This document shows positions 7,713-14,923 of a stretch of 49,831 nt of DNA, one piece after another. Position numbers and translations under genes: made by a program. Positions within the stretch are counted from its first letter, which is position 1. Each line of letters begins with the position of its first letter. Below the pieces are notes generated by a model, which was given only the letters and a program-made list of their open reading frames with translations, was not told the DNA's origin and searched no databases. The DNA is from Acidobacteriota bacterium (GTDB taxonomy: Bacteria > Acidobacteriota > Blastocatellia > Pyrinomonadales > Pyrinomonadaceae), in the NCBI GenBank assembly GCA_019242475.1, contig JAFAVK010000029.1:1-49831 (forward strand), given 5' to 3'.

Positions 7713-7970
7713 TCACCCGGCGTGCGAGAGGTAAGCTTCGGCGGGCGCGAAGCCCTCGGCGCGGGCGCGCGTGGCGCGGCGGCGCTCTTCGCGGCGGCGC
7801 GACTTAATCTTCTCGGCGCGGGTCTGGGCGCGCAGCGCCAGACGATACTCGGCGCGGTCGAAGGCCGCCTCAAGCACGCGCGACACGGCGAAGGCGAAGC
7901 CCTCGGACGCGAACATCAGCGCGACGCCCGACAACAGGATGACCGCTGCGATCTGAATTACGCTCAACAT
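7713..7970 (-). CDS. Small single-pass membrane protein with basic tail, hypothetical
   Basis: 85 residues. A hydrophobic segment at about 4-24 (VIQIAAVILLSGVALMFASE) is followed by an amphipathic stretch with AVSRVLEAAFDRAEYRLALR. Then comes a strongly basic run of Arg, Lys and Glu (TRAEKIKSRRREERRRATRA) and a tail with EGFAPAEAYLSHAG. The hydrophobic start with a basic cytoplasmic side suggests a membrane-anchored small protein, N-terminus out. A purine-rich GGGGGAAAGAG directly precedes the ATG. It lies 63 bases downstream of another small gene on the same strand, probably co-transcribed. No family is recognised. Confidence 0.6.
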   Translation of the reverse strand: MLSVIQIAAVILLSGVALMFASEGFAFAVSRVLEAAFDRAEYRLALRAQTRAEKIKSRRREERRRATRARAEGFAPAEAYLSHAG

Positions 7971-8033
7971 CTCTTTCCCCCCGCTCGCCCCGGCTCGCCG
8001 CCGCGGGCAGACAACTTAAAACCTTTTCCGACT

Positions 8034-8273
8034 TCAGGCCGTGCGCCCGCCGTAGTTCGGCGCCTTGAAACCCATCTCGCCGAGGAGCGCCGAGTAGTTC
8101 CGGCGGAACTCGTCGGAGCGCTGCCGGTGGTCGCGCACCCAGTCGGAGACGACCTCTTTGACTTCGCGGACGGCCGCGGCGGCCGACTTGACGCCCGCCG
8201 CCTGCGGCGCGGCCTCCGCCTCGCGCGCCGCGCGCCCGCCCTTGATGACTCTGATCTGTTTCGCCTGTCCCAT
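8034..8273 (-). CDS. Small soluble hypothetical protein
   Basis: 79 residues beginning MGQAKQIRVIKGGRAAREAE. An alanine-rich linker comes first. Then a helical part REVKEVVSDWVRDHRQRSDE runs into an aromatic FRRNYSALLGEMGFKAPNYGG end. There is no membrane segment or signal peptide. A good Shine-Dalgarno GGAGGGC lies about 8 bases before the ATG. It is followed by the small membrane protein gene at 7713-7970 on the same strand and is divergent from the WD40 gene at 8464. Codon use matches the GC-rich neighbours. I do not recognise a family; the arrangement suggests the two small proteins act together. Confidence 0.6.
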   Translation of the reverse strand: MGQAKQIRVIKGGRAAREAEAAPQAAGVKSAAAAVREVKEVVSDWVRDHRQRSDEFRRNYSALLGEMGFKAPNYGGRTA

Positions 8274-8463
8274 CGTCTTTGCCCTCCGGCCTCGGCGTCT
8301 AAATTCCGCCTCCGACCAGTAACGCGTAAAAAACGAACGGGGAGGGATAAGGTTTTTTGCGCCTCGCCCGAAAAAATTTTCGCCACCGCACGGCCCGGGG
8401 GCCGCGCGCCCCTCCCTTGTCTGCCGGGGGTGGCGGTGCTAACGTGCCAGCCCGGAGGAGAAG

Positions 8464-9591
8464 ATGAGCCCCAACCCTTTCCGCAGCCCCGCGCTCGCGC
8501 TGACGTTTGCCCTCGCGCTCGCCCCCGCGCCCGCCGGCACGCGCGCGCAGGGCGGCCCCGTTCAAAGGCCGCCGGCGCGGCCGGACGGCCAGGCTCAAAA
8601 GAGCCCGCCCGACCTGACGCGGAAGGACGGGCCAGTCCTGGCCGCCGGGAGCTGGCGGCTCAAGCGCACGCTGCGCGGGCACAAGGGCGCGGTCTACTCG
8701 GCGGCCTTTTATCCGCGCGGCGAGCGCGTGGCGACCTCGGGCGACGACGGGTTGATACGCGTGTGGGACGTTCGGACGGGGCGGCTCTTGCGAAGCACGT
8801 CCGGGCCGGGCGGCACCATCAGCGACGTGGCCGTCTCGCCCGACGGGCGTCTCATCGCCGCCTGCACAGACAGCGGCAACGCTTCACAGATACGGCTCAT
8901 CGACGCGCGCACGTTCCGCGCGCGCCGCGCCTTCGGGGCGCAGGAGGACGGCGTCTTCGAGGTCGTCTTCTCGCCCGACGGACGCCTGCTGGCGAGCGGC
9001 GGGCGCGACCACGTCGTCCGCCTCTGGGACGTGCGGACGGGCAGGCTCGTGCGCTCGCTGACGGGCCACGACGACGCGGTCACGGCGCTCGCCTTCACGC
9101 CCGACGGCCGCAAGCTCGCCAGCGCCAGCGCCGAGCACGACAGCACCGTGCGGCTCTGGGACGTGCAGACGGGCCGGGCGTTGCAGACGCTGGCGGCGCA
9201 CGGCGACTGGGTGACTTCGGTGGCGTTCGCGCCGGGCGGGGCGACCCTGGCGAGCGGCGGGCGCGACCACAAGCTCATCATCTGGGACGCCGGCACGGGG
9301 CGTAAGGTGCGCGAGCTGCGCCAGCCCGAGATGGTCTACGAGCTGGAGTTCTCGCCCGACGGCCGCGTGCTCGCGGAGGCCGGCGGCGGCGGCATCGTCC
9401 GCATCCACGACGCGCGCACCGGCCGCCTGCTCTCCAAGTTCGAGGCGCACCGCGAGGAGATCAACGAGGTCAAGTTCTCCCCCCGCGGCCTCCTCCTGCT
9501 GACGGCCAGCTACGACTCCACCGTCAAACTCTGGGAGCCCGGCCCCTCGCCCCCCGACGAGAAGAAGGTGCCGGCGAAATGGCTGGACTGA
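8464..9591 (+). CDS. Secreted seven-bladed WD40 beta-propeller protein
   Basis: 375 residues. The N-terminus (about 1-30, ending near GTRAQGG) is a hydrophobic Ala/Leu-rich stretch that reads as a cleavable signal peptide, so it probably acts in the periplasm or outside. A short Pro-rich linker leads to seven WD repeats from about residue 65 to 360, each with a GH or AH start, a central SPDGR or SPRGL turn and a final (L/V)WD or LWE. Examples: IRVWDVRTGR, VRLWDVRTGR, VRLWDVQTGR, LIIWDAGTGR, VKLWEPG. Seven repeats close one complete propeller. No enzyme domain is attached, so it is probably a protein-interaction scaffold; the partner is unknown. GGAGGAG precedes the ATG by 3-8 bases. Confidence 0.9.
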   Translation: MSPNPFRSPALALTFALALAPAPAGTRAQGGPVQRPPARPDGQAQKSPPDLTRKDGPVLAAGSWRLKRTLRGHKGAVYSAAFYPRGERVATSGDDGLIRVWDVRTGRLLRSTSGPGGTISDVAVSPDGRLIAACTDSGNASQIRLIDARTFRARRAFGAQEDGVFEVVFSPDGRLLASGGRDHVVRLWDVRTGRLVRSLTGHDDAVTALAFTPDGRKLASASAEHDSTVRLWDVQTGRALQTLAAHGDWVTSVAFAPGGATLASGGRDHKLIIWDAGTGRKVRELRQPEMVYELEFSPDGRVLAEAGGGGIVRIHDARTGRLLSKFEAHREEINEVKFSPRGLLLLTASYDSTVKLWEPGPSPPDEKKVPAKWLD

Positions 9592-9594
9592 AGA

Positions 9595-9681
9595 AGTAGC
9601 CAGTAGGAAATAACAGACAGCGCGGCTCTCATCATCAACCGATGAGAGCCGCGCTGTTTTATGTCTTCCCTACTGGCTACT
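9595..9681. terminator. Nested hairpin between WD40 and ABC ATPase genes
   Basis: Inner stem: 9617-9633 is exactly complementary to 9641-9657 (17 bp, 7-base loop) and is followed by TTTT, a good terminator for the plus-strand WD40 gene. Outer arms: AGTAGCCAGTAGG at 9595-9607 is complementary to 9669-9681. The outer right arm runs into the 3' end of the ABC gene and encodes its last residues. Confidence 0.8.
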
Positions 9682-10366
9682 GACTACTGGCTACTTGTCC
9701 TTCGCCCTTCACGACCCAGCCGTCGGCGAGTTGGACGACGCGGTCGCCGTAGGCGGCGTTGGCCTCGGAGTGCGTGACCTGGATGATGGTGGTGCCGGCG
9801 GCGTTGAGGCGCTTGAACAGCTCCATGATCTCGCGCCCCTGGCTCGAATGGAGGTTCCCCGTAGGCTCGTCGGCGAGGATGAGCTTGGGCGCGTGGACGA
9901 CGGCGCGGGCGACGGCGACGAGCTGCTGCTGGCCGCCGGAGAGCTGGTTGGGGAAGAGGTCTTTCTTGCCGACGATCTGGAACTGGTCGAGCGTGTCGGC
10001 GACGATGGCCTGCGCCTCCGAGCGCTTCACGTCGCGGTAGGAGAGCGGCACCTCGATGTTCTCCTGCACGGTCAGGCCGTCGATGAGGTGGTAGCTCTGG
10101 AAGACGAAGCCGACGTGACGCTTGTGCTGCTCGGCGCGCTGCTTGTGGTTCATCTTGTGGACGGGCTGGCCCATGAAGTAGTACTCGCCGCCCCACGCGC
10201 TGTCGAGGAAGCCGATGATCGAGAGCAGCGTCGTCTTCCCCGAACCCGAAGGCCCCATGATGGAGACGAACTCGCCCTCGCGCACCTGCATGTCCACGCG
10301 CCGCAGGACGTAGGTGCGCCCCGCGCCCGTCTCGTAAAACTTCTCGACGTTTCTCAGTTCAATCAT
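9677..10366 (-). CDS. ABC transporter ATP-binding protein, MacB/LolD type
   Basis: 229 residues, the usual size of a stand-alone MacB/LolD/FtsE-class ATPase. Walker A GPSGSGKTT at 38-46, Q-loop Q90, signature LSGGQ at 142-146, Walker B LILADE at 162-167 with catalytic E167, switch H199. All are intact, so it should hydrolyse ATP to drive FtsX-fold permeases. It is the only ATPase gene in the window, while fourteen such permeases lie to the right on the same strand. That makes it the natural shared partner (inference). GGAAGAGG precedes the ATG. The last residues (VASSQ) and the stop are encoded by an interspersed TAG-rich repeat also found after the WD40 gene, so the extreme C-terminus is not conserved-looking. 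The histidine kinase gene ends 216 bases upstream. Confidence 0.95.
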   Translation of the reverse strand: MIELRNVEKFYETGAGRTYVLRRVDMQVREGEFVSIMGPSGSGKTTLLSIIGFLDSAWGGEYYFMGQPVHKMNHKQRAEQHKRHVGFVFQSYHLIDGLTVQENIEVPLSYRDVKRSEAQAIVADTLDQFQIVGKKDLFPNQLSGGQQQLVAVARAVVHAPKLILADEPTGNLHSSQGREIMELFKRLNAAGTTIIQVTHSEANAAYGDRVVQLADGWVVKGEGQVASSQ

Positions 10367-10405
10367 CTGTTGGCCTCTTCCGCGACCGCGGGGGATTTAA
10401 ATTTC

Positions 10406-10454
10406 ACTCGGGAGTCTGGCAAAGGACGATCCAACCTTCACCAGACTCCCGAGT
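10406..10454. repeat. 14-bp inverted repeat in the kinase-ATPase gap
   Basis: ACTCGGGAGTCTGG (10406-10419) is exactly complementary to 10441-10454 with a 21-base loop. It could end the histidine kinase transcript or lie in the leader of the ATPase mRNA. It lacks a real T-run on the minus strand. Confidence 0.55.
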
Positions 10455-10488
10455 AGAGCGGAACTCCCATTCCGATGCACGACGGAAA

Positions 10489-10503
10489 GGAAACCGCGTG
10501 CCA
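10489..10503 (-). promoter_or_regulatory. Candidate sigma-54 promoter for the ABC ATPase
   Basis: On the minus strand TGGCACG (10503-10497) is followed after four bases by TTCC (10492-10489). The sigma-54 consensus is TGGCACG-N4-TTGC, so only the G of the -12 element differs. It is about 120 bases before the ATPase start. The nearby response regulator is of the NtrC class, but its GAFTGA loop is altered, which weakens the case. Confidence 0.3.
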
Positions 10504-10582
10504 CTTCCGAAAGCGGACATTTTGCACGGCCGCCGCCCGCCACCTGCCCACTTGCGGGACTGGCCCGTCCCAAAAGCGGGAT

Positions 10583-12166
10583 TCAGGCGGGCAGGCGCAG
10601 ACGCGCCGCGCAGCCCTGCCCGGCCCGGCGGTTCTCGAGCGTCAAAGCCCCGCCGTGCGCCTCCGCGATCTGGCGCGAGAGCACGAGCCCGATGCCGGAA
10701 CCGCCCGGCTTCGTCGTGAAGAAGGGCACGAAGAGGTTCGAAGTGTTCGCCAACCCCAGCCCCTCGTCCTCGACCCAGATTTCGACGTGCGCGTTCGACG
10801 TGGCGCGCCACCCGACGCGCACCCCGCCCCCCGTCACCAGGGACGCGTCGGCCGCGTTGCGCACGAGGTTGATGAGGAGCTGTTCGAGCTGGTCGGCGTC
10901 GGCGCGCACCGACAGCTCCGGCCCCGGGATGACGGAGACGCGCACGCGCGTCTCCAGCCCTGCGACGCGCCGCACCACCTGCCCCAGCTCGACGGGCGCC
11001 ATCTTCGGCGGCGGCAGTCGCGCCAGCCGCGCGTACGACTCCATGAACCGGCTCAGACTTTCGGCGCGCGCCGAGACCACGTCGAGGCCGCTGCGCACGT
11101 CCTCGCGCCAGTCCTCGGGCAGGGGGTCGCGCGCGAGCAGAGACGAGACGCTGCCGGCGATGGACTTGATGGGCGCGAGCGAGTTGTTCAACTCGTGGCC
11201 CAGCACGCGCACGATGCGCTGCCAGGCTTTCAACTCTTCTTCACGCAGGGGCCGGCTCAAGTCGCTGATGACGAGCAGCTGGTGCGGCACGCCGCGCTCG
11301 CGGAAGGTGCTGCGGCGCACGCCCCAGCGGCGCAGTTGGCCGCCGTCGCCGGGGAAGGCTTTCGTGAGCGTGCGCGTCGCGTCCGCCTCGCGCAGGCGCA
11401 GAACGTCTTCGAGCCCCAGCTCTTCGGCCGTGCGGCCGTAGGCGCGCTCCTCGGGCCGCGAGAGCAGACGTTCGCCCGCGCGGTTGACGAGCCGCAGACG
11501 CCTCTCCGGGTCGAAGGCGAAGACGGCCACGTCGATCTCCGCCATCACGGTGCGGAGCAGCGCCGTCGCTTCGAGCGCGCCGATGCGCTGCTCGCGCATC
11601 GTCTCGCCGAGCGCGTTGATCTCGCGGATGACCTCGCTCAAAGCGTCCTGCCCGCGCCCGCCGCGCGCACGGAAACTGTAGTCGCCCTCGCGCAGCGCGG
11701 CCAGGAGGTTCGACACCGTCTGCAAAGGGCGCACGACCCTCCCCTGCACCGCGAACGAGAAGCCGAGCCAGAAGCAGACGACCATCGCGCCGAGCGTCCA
11801 CACGACCTTCGGCGTGTAACCCCCGGCCCACAAAAGCACCAGCGACACGACCACGCCCGGCGCGCCCGCCGCCAGCGCCATCAGCAGCACGCGACGTTCG
11901 TGCGCCATCGGCTCGCGCCGCCTCTGGTGACCCTCTTCGGGATGTCTCTGGGGGGCGTGCGAAGGATTCGTCTGAGCCGTCGCGGGGGCGGAAGACTCGA
12001 CCCGCGCGGGCGGCGCCGAGTCTTCCGGCGCGTGCGGAGAGTTTGAAGGCGCGGGCGAAGAATCGGCGGGCGCGCGGGGCAAGTCCGGAGGGGCCGCGGG
12101 GCGCGGCTCTGCCGCCCCCACGCCGGCGGCGCCCGCCCGCCCCGAGACCTGCTCCTCTGATTTCAT
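10583..12166 (-). CDS. Membrane sensor histidine kinase, NtrY-like
   Basis: 527 residues. Residues 1-86 are a Pro/Ala/Ser-rich disordered part. Two transmembrane helices (about 94-114 and 121-141) are joined by a loop of only a few residues, so there is no periplasmic sensor domain. A HAMP-like linker follows (about 140-195), then a PAS-like domain (about 205-300). The phosphoacceptor is H324 in LGHELNNSLAPI, the ATPase has N437 in LINLVRNAADA, then DEGLGL (467-472), PFFTTKP and GSGIGL (489-494). All kinase motifs are intact. HELNNSLAPI is typical of NtrY-type kinases that pair with NtrC-class regulators; the regulator gene at 14924-16288 is the likely partner. An alternative start at residue 87 (MAHERRVLL) would remove the disordered part, but no better ribosome binding site is seen there. 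Confidence 0.92.
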   Translation of the reverse strand: MKSEEQVSGRAGAAGVGAAEPRPAAPPDLPRAPADSSPAPSNSPHAPEDSAPPARVESSAPATAQTNPSHAPQRHPEEGHQRRREPMAHERRVLLMALAAGAPGVVVSLVLLWAGGYTPKVVWTLGAMVVCFWLGFSFAVQGRVVRPLQTVSNLLAALREGDYSFRARGGRGQDALSEVIREINALGETMREQRIGALEATALLRTVMAEIDVAVFAFDPERRLRLVNRAGERLLSRPEERAYGRTAEELGLEDVLRLREADATRTLTKAFPGDGGQLRRWGVRRSTFRERGVPHQLLVISDLSRPLREEELKAWQRIVRVLGHELNNSLAPIKSIAGSVSSLLARDPLPEDWREDVRSGLDVVSARAESLSRFMESYARLARLPPPKMAPVELGQVVRRVAGLETRVRVSVIPGPELSVRADADQLEQLLINLVRNAADASLVTGGGVRVGWRATSNAHVEIWVEDEGLGLANTSNLFVPFFTTKPGGSGIGLVLSRQIAEAHGGALTLENRRAGQGCAARLRLPA

Positions 12167-12206
12167 CTTCTCGAATTGTAGACTAGGTTTCCCCCCCGAC
12201 GAACTT

Positions 12207-12212
12207 TATAAT
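12207..12212 (+). promoter_or_regulatory. -10 element TATAAT upstream of the ion channel gene
   Basis: A perfect TATAAT lies in the divergent gap between the histidine kinase and channel genes, 128 bases before the channel ATG. No good -35 hexamer lies at 16-18 bases upstream (TAGGTT at 12184-12189 is the best placed and poor). Confidence 0.35.
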
Positions 12213-12339
12213 CGGGGCAGAGAGCGGAGTCCCACGCCCGGGGAGTCTGCGTCCTCAAAAAGACTTTGCGCTCAGGCGCGCCGCGGACACGCTCTTCCGC
12301 CCTGCCTTCGCGGCGCGCACCAACGAAAACAGAGAACAG

Positions 12340-14256
12340 ATGAAAAAAGCCACCCTCTCCCAACGTCTCCGCTATGCGTTCGACCGGAGTCTGTCCGGCG
12401 GCACCGTCTCTTTGATCGGCTGGCTCGCCCTCGGGTCGGTCTTGATCGTCATGACGGCGACCGTCGTCATCATGCTCACGGGCCTCGCGCCCGAGGCCGC
12501 CGAAGGCCAGGAGCCGCAGGCGCTCGGCTTCGCCGAGGCTTTCTGGCAGAGCCTCATGCGCTCCATCGACCCGGGCACCGTCGCGGGCGACACGGGCTGG
12601 GGCTACCGCGCGCTGATGCTCGCCGTCACCGTCGGCGGCATCTTCATCGTCAGTTTGCTCATCAGCGTCCTTTCGAGCGGCTTGCAGAACAAGCTCGAAG
12701 AGCTGCGCAAGGGGCGCTCGTTCGTCGTCGAGGAGGGGCACACGCTCATCCTCGGCTGGTCTTCGCGCGTCTTCCTCATCATCCGCGAGCTGGTCATCGC
12801 CAACGAGAACCAGAAGCGGCCGCGCGTCGTCATCCTCGCCGACCGCGACAAGGTCGAGATGGAGGAGGAGATTCGCTCGAAGGTCGGCGACACGAAGAAC
12901 ACGCGCGTCGTCTGCCGCTCGGGCATCCCCATCGACCTCGTAGACCTGGAGATCGTCAACCCGCACGCCGCCAAGTCGATCATCATCCTCTCGCCCGAGG
13001 GGTCGGCCAACGCCGACGCGCAGGTCATCAAGATGATCCTCGCCATCACGAACAACCCGCACCGGCGCGAGGAGCCCTACCACGTCGTCGCCGAAATCCG
13101 CGACGAGAAGAACCTGGAGGTCGCGCGCATCGTCGGCCGGGACGAGGCGAAGCTCGTGCTCTCGGGCGACATCATCGCGCGCATCACCGTGCAGACCTGT
13201 TTGCAGGTGGGACTCTCCATCGTCTACACGGAGCTGCTCGACTACGGCGGCGACGAAATCTACATGCAGGAGGAGCCGCGGCTCGCGGGCCGGACGTACG
13301 GCGAGGCGGTGCTCTCCTACGAGAACTGCTCGCTGATGGGCCTGCGGCCGGCCGCGGGCGGCGTGCAAATCAACCCGCCGGCCGAGACCGTCATCCGGGA
13401 GGGCGACAAGCTCATCGTCATCGCCGAGGACGACGACAAGGTCGTCTACACGGGCACGCCCGCGGGCGCCGTGGACGAGAGCGCCATCGAGCTTGCGGGC
13501 GAGACCGAGCGGCGCCCCGAGCGCGTCCTCGTCCTCGGCTGGAACAAGCGCGGCCGCACCATCGTCCGCGAGCTGGACAACTACGTCCCCGAGGGCTCGT
13601 TCCTCAAGGTCGTCGCCGACACGCCGCGCGAGGAGACGTGGCTCGACGCCGAGGCCGGGCACCTGCGCCACCTCGCGCTGGAGTTCGAGCAGGGCGACAC
13701 GACCGACCGGCAGGTGCTCGACCGGCTCAACCTGACCTCGTTCCAGCACATCATCCTGCTCTGCTACGCCGAGCAGCTCGACGCGCAGGCGGCCGACGCC
13801 AAGACGATGATCACGCTGCTCCACCTCCGCGACATCGAGCGGCAGAAGGGCGAGTCCTACAGCGTCGTCAGCGAGATGGTGGACGTGCGCAACCGCGCGC
13901 TCGCGGCCGTCGCCAAGGCCGACGACTTCATCGTGAGCGACGAGCTGACCGGGCTCCTGCTGACGCAGGTCTCGGAGAACGGCGAGCTGCTCGAACTCTT
14001 CCAAGACCTCTTCCGCTCCGAGGGCTCGGAAATCTACCTCAAGCCGGCGAAGGACTACGTCCCGGCGGGGCGCGCGGTCAACTTCTACACGGTCGCAGAG
14101 GCGGCGCGCCGGCGCGGCCACACGGCCATCGGCTATCGCCTTGAGCGCCACGCCGACGACGCGTCCCGCGCCCACGGCGTCCGCGTCAACCCGCCCAAGT
14201 CCGAGGCCGTCACGTTCCAGCCCGAGGACAAGATTATCGTCCTCGCGGAGGATTAA
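12340..14256 (+). CDS. CASTOR/POLLUX-type ion channel with two NAD-binding RCK-like domains
   Basis: 638 residues. TM1 at about 24-48 and TM2 at about 91-113 flank a pore-loop-like segment (about 63-88, AEAFWQSLMRSIDPGT...DTGWG). TM2 runs into a cytoplasmic part with two TrkA-N/RCK-like halves, starting at about 134 (HTLILGWSSRVFLIIREL) and about 392 (RVLVLGWNKRGRTIVREL). The GW(S/N)xR motif in place of GxGxxG is characteristic of the CASTOR/POLLUX family, whose plant members are nuclear-envelope cation channels needed for symbiosis. Bacterial members are little studied; a ligand-gated cation channel is the likely role. It is complete. It is divergent from the histidine kinase and convergent with the regulator gene, so it separates the two. 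No strong Shine-Dalgarno is seen before ATG 12340. Confidence 0.88.
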   Translation: MKKATLSQRLRYAFDRSLSGGTVSLIGWLALGSVLIVMTATVVIMLTGLAPEAAEGQEPQALGFAEAFWQSLMRSIDPGTVAGDTGWGYRALMLAVTVGGIFIVSLLISVLSSGLQNKLEELRKGRSFVVEEGHTLILGWSSRVFLIIRELVIANENQKRPRVVILADRDKVEMEEEIRSKVGDTKNTRVVCRSGIPIDLVDLEIVNPHAAKSIIILSPEGSANADAQVIKMILAITNNPHRREEPYHVVAEIRDEKNLEVARIVGRDEAKLVLSGDIIARITVQTCLQVGLSIVYTELLDYGGDEIYMQEEPRLAGRTYGEAVLSYENCSLMGLRPAAGGVQINPPAETVIREGDKLIVIAEDDDKVVYTGTPAGAVDESAIELAGETERRPERVLVLGWNKRGRTIVRELDNYVPEGSFLKVVADTPREETWLDAEAGHLRHLALEFEQGDTTDRQVLDRLNLTSFQHIILLCYAEQLDAQAADAKTMITLLHLRDIERQKGESYSVVSEMVDVRNRALAAVAKADDFIVSDELTGLLLTQVSENGELLELFQDLFRSEGSEIYLKPAKDYVPAGRAVNFYTVAEAARRRGHTAIGYRLERHADDASRAHGVRVNPPKSEAVTFQPEDKIIVLAED

Positions 14257-14331
14257 AGCGAGTTTCAGTTAGCGGCGTCGCATCCGTCCGCACGCCGCCG
14301 CATTTGAATCAAAATGACCGAACGCCCGCCC

Positions 14332-14562
14332 TCGAAGTGAGAAATTTCCTACTTGAAGTGAGAACGTTCTCACTTTGAGGGAGAACATTCCCCCTCAAAG
14401 TGAGAATGTTCTCGCTCGAAGTGAGAACATTCCTACTCGAAGTGAGAATGTTCTCGCTCGAAGTGAGAATGTTCTCGCTTGAAGTGAGAATGTTCTCGCT
14501 CAAAGTGAGAGTGTTCTCGCTTGAAGTGAGAACGTTCTCGCTTGAAGTGAGAACGCTCCGCC
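14332..14562. repeat. Eleven-copy 21-bp tandem repeat with palindromic core
   Basis: Eleven units of exactly 21 bases run without a gap from 14332. Typical unit: TTGAAGTGAGAACGTTCTCGC. The core GAGAACGTTCTC is a perfect palindrome in some units, and GAGAATGTTCTC or variants in others. The joint between units is also near-symmetric (CTTGAAG). Both strands are open as repeated heptapeptides (FSLEVRT-like on plus, LTSSENI-like on minus), but only because the period is a multiple of three. No CDS is assigned. Confidence 0.9.
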
Positions 14563-14645
14563 TCAGAGGCTCAACCTTCGTGTAAAAAGGGTGAAAGTTG
14601 GGCCTCCAGGCGACCCGAAAGAGGAGGACATCGCTGTCGCCCCGC

Positions 14646-14814
14646 CTACAGCGGCGTGCAGTCGAATGCGACCGTCGCCGGTTAGCCGGGTCAGTACCAC
14701 CCGCGGTAGCGGGTGGCCCGTTGTGATTCGGCCGCGCCATATCACAAAGGGCCACCCGCTACCGCGGGTGGTACTGACCGCTCTGGCGTCGCATCCGTAT
14801 GAACGCCGCTGTAG
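14646..14814. repeat. Large composite palindromic element
   Basis: Outer arms: CTACAGCGGCGT (14646-14657) is complementary to 14803-14814, with further partial pairing inside. Inner stem: 14689-14719 is exactly complementary to 14749-14779 (31 bp). After one mismatch, 14721-14727 pairs with 14741-14747, leaving a 13-base loop. The word GGCGTCGCATCCGT at 14785-14798 also occurs at 14274-14287, directly after the channel gene, so a partial second copy flanks the tandem repeat. It has the size and shape of a MITE or REP-like element. Confidence 0.75.
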
Positions 14815-14860
14815 CTCGGGATCCAGAACTTGGAGTAGCCGTAGGTGACGAAACGGCAAA

Positions 14861-14910
14861 CCGTCAACCGTGACGAGTAAGAACGGCAGTTCTCTCGTCA
14901 CGGTTGACGG
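14861..14910. terminator. 17-bp perfect hairpin after the response regulator gene
   Basis: Bases 14861-14877 are complementary to 14894-14910 with a 16-base loop, 13 bases beyond the regulator stop codon on the minus strand. There is no T-run, so it may be a Rho-assisted terminator or mRNA-protecting hairpin. Confidence 0.55.
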
Positions 14911-14923
14911 CTCACGACCCTCA

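Noticed and set aside
12163..14175. 670-codon minus-strand ORF opposite the ion channel gene
   Set aside because: Composed of low-information Arg/Asp/Val/Leu-rich sequence, a shadow of the GC-rich channel gene, which has clear domains.
14332..14562. CRISPR-like array
   Set aside because: Units are directly adjacent and 21 bases long, without variable spacers, and no cas genes are present.
14400..14585. Plus-strand ORF with repeated FSLEVRT heptapeptides
   Set aside because: It is the translation of the 21-bp tandem repeat, whose length is a multiple of three. The opposite strand is equally open (LTSSENI repeats), and there is no ribosome binding site.
14309..14755. Minus-strand ORF over the same repeat
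   Set aside because: It runs through both the tandem repeat and the large palindrome; no domain and no conserved start.
14563..14901. Minus-strand ORF over the composite palindrome
   Set aside because: Its sequence comes from the palindromic element, is partly readable on both strands, and shows no domain.
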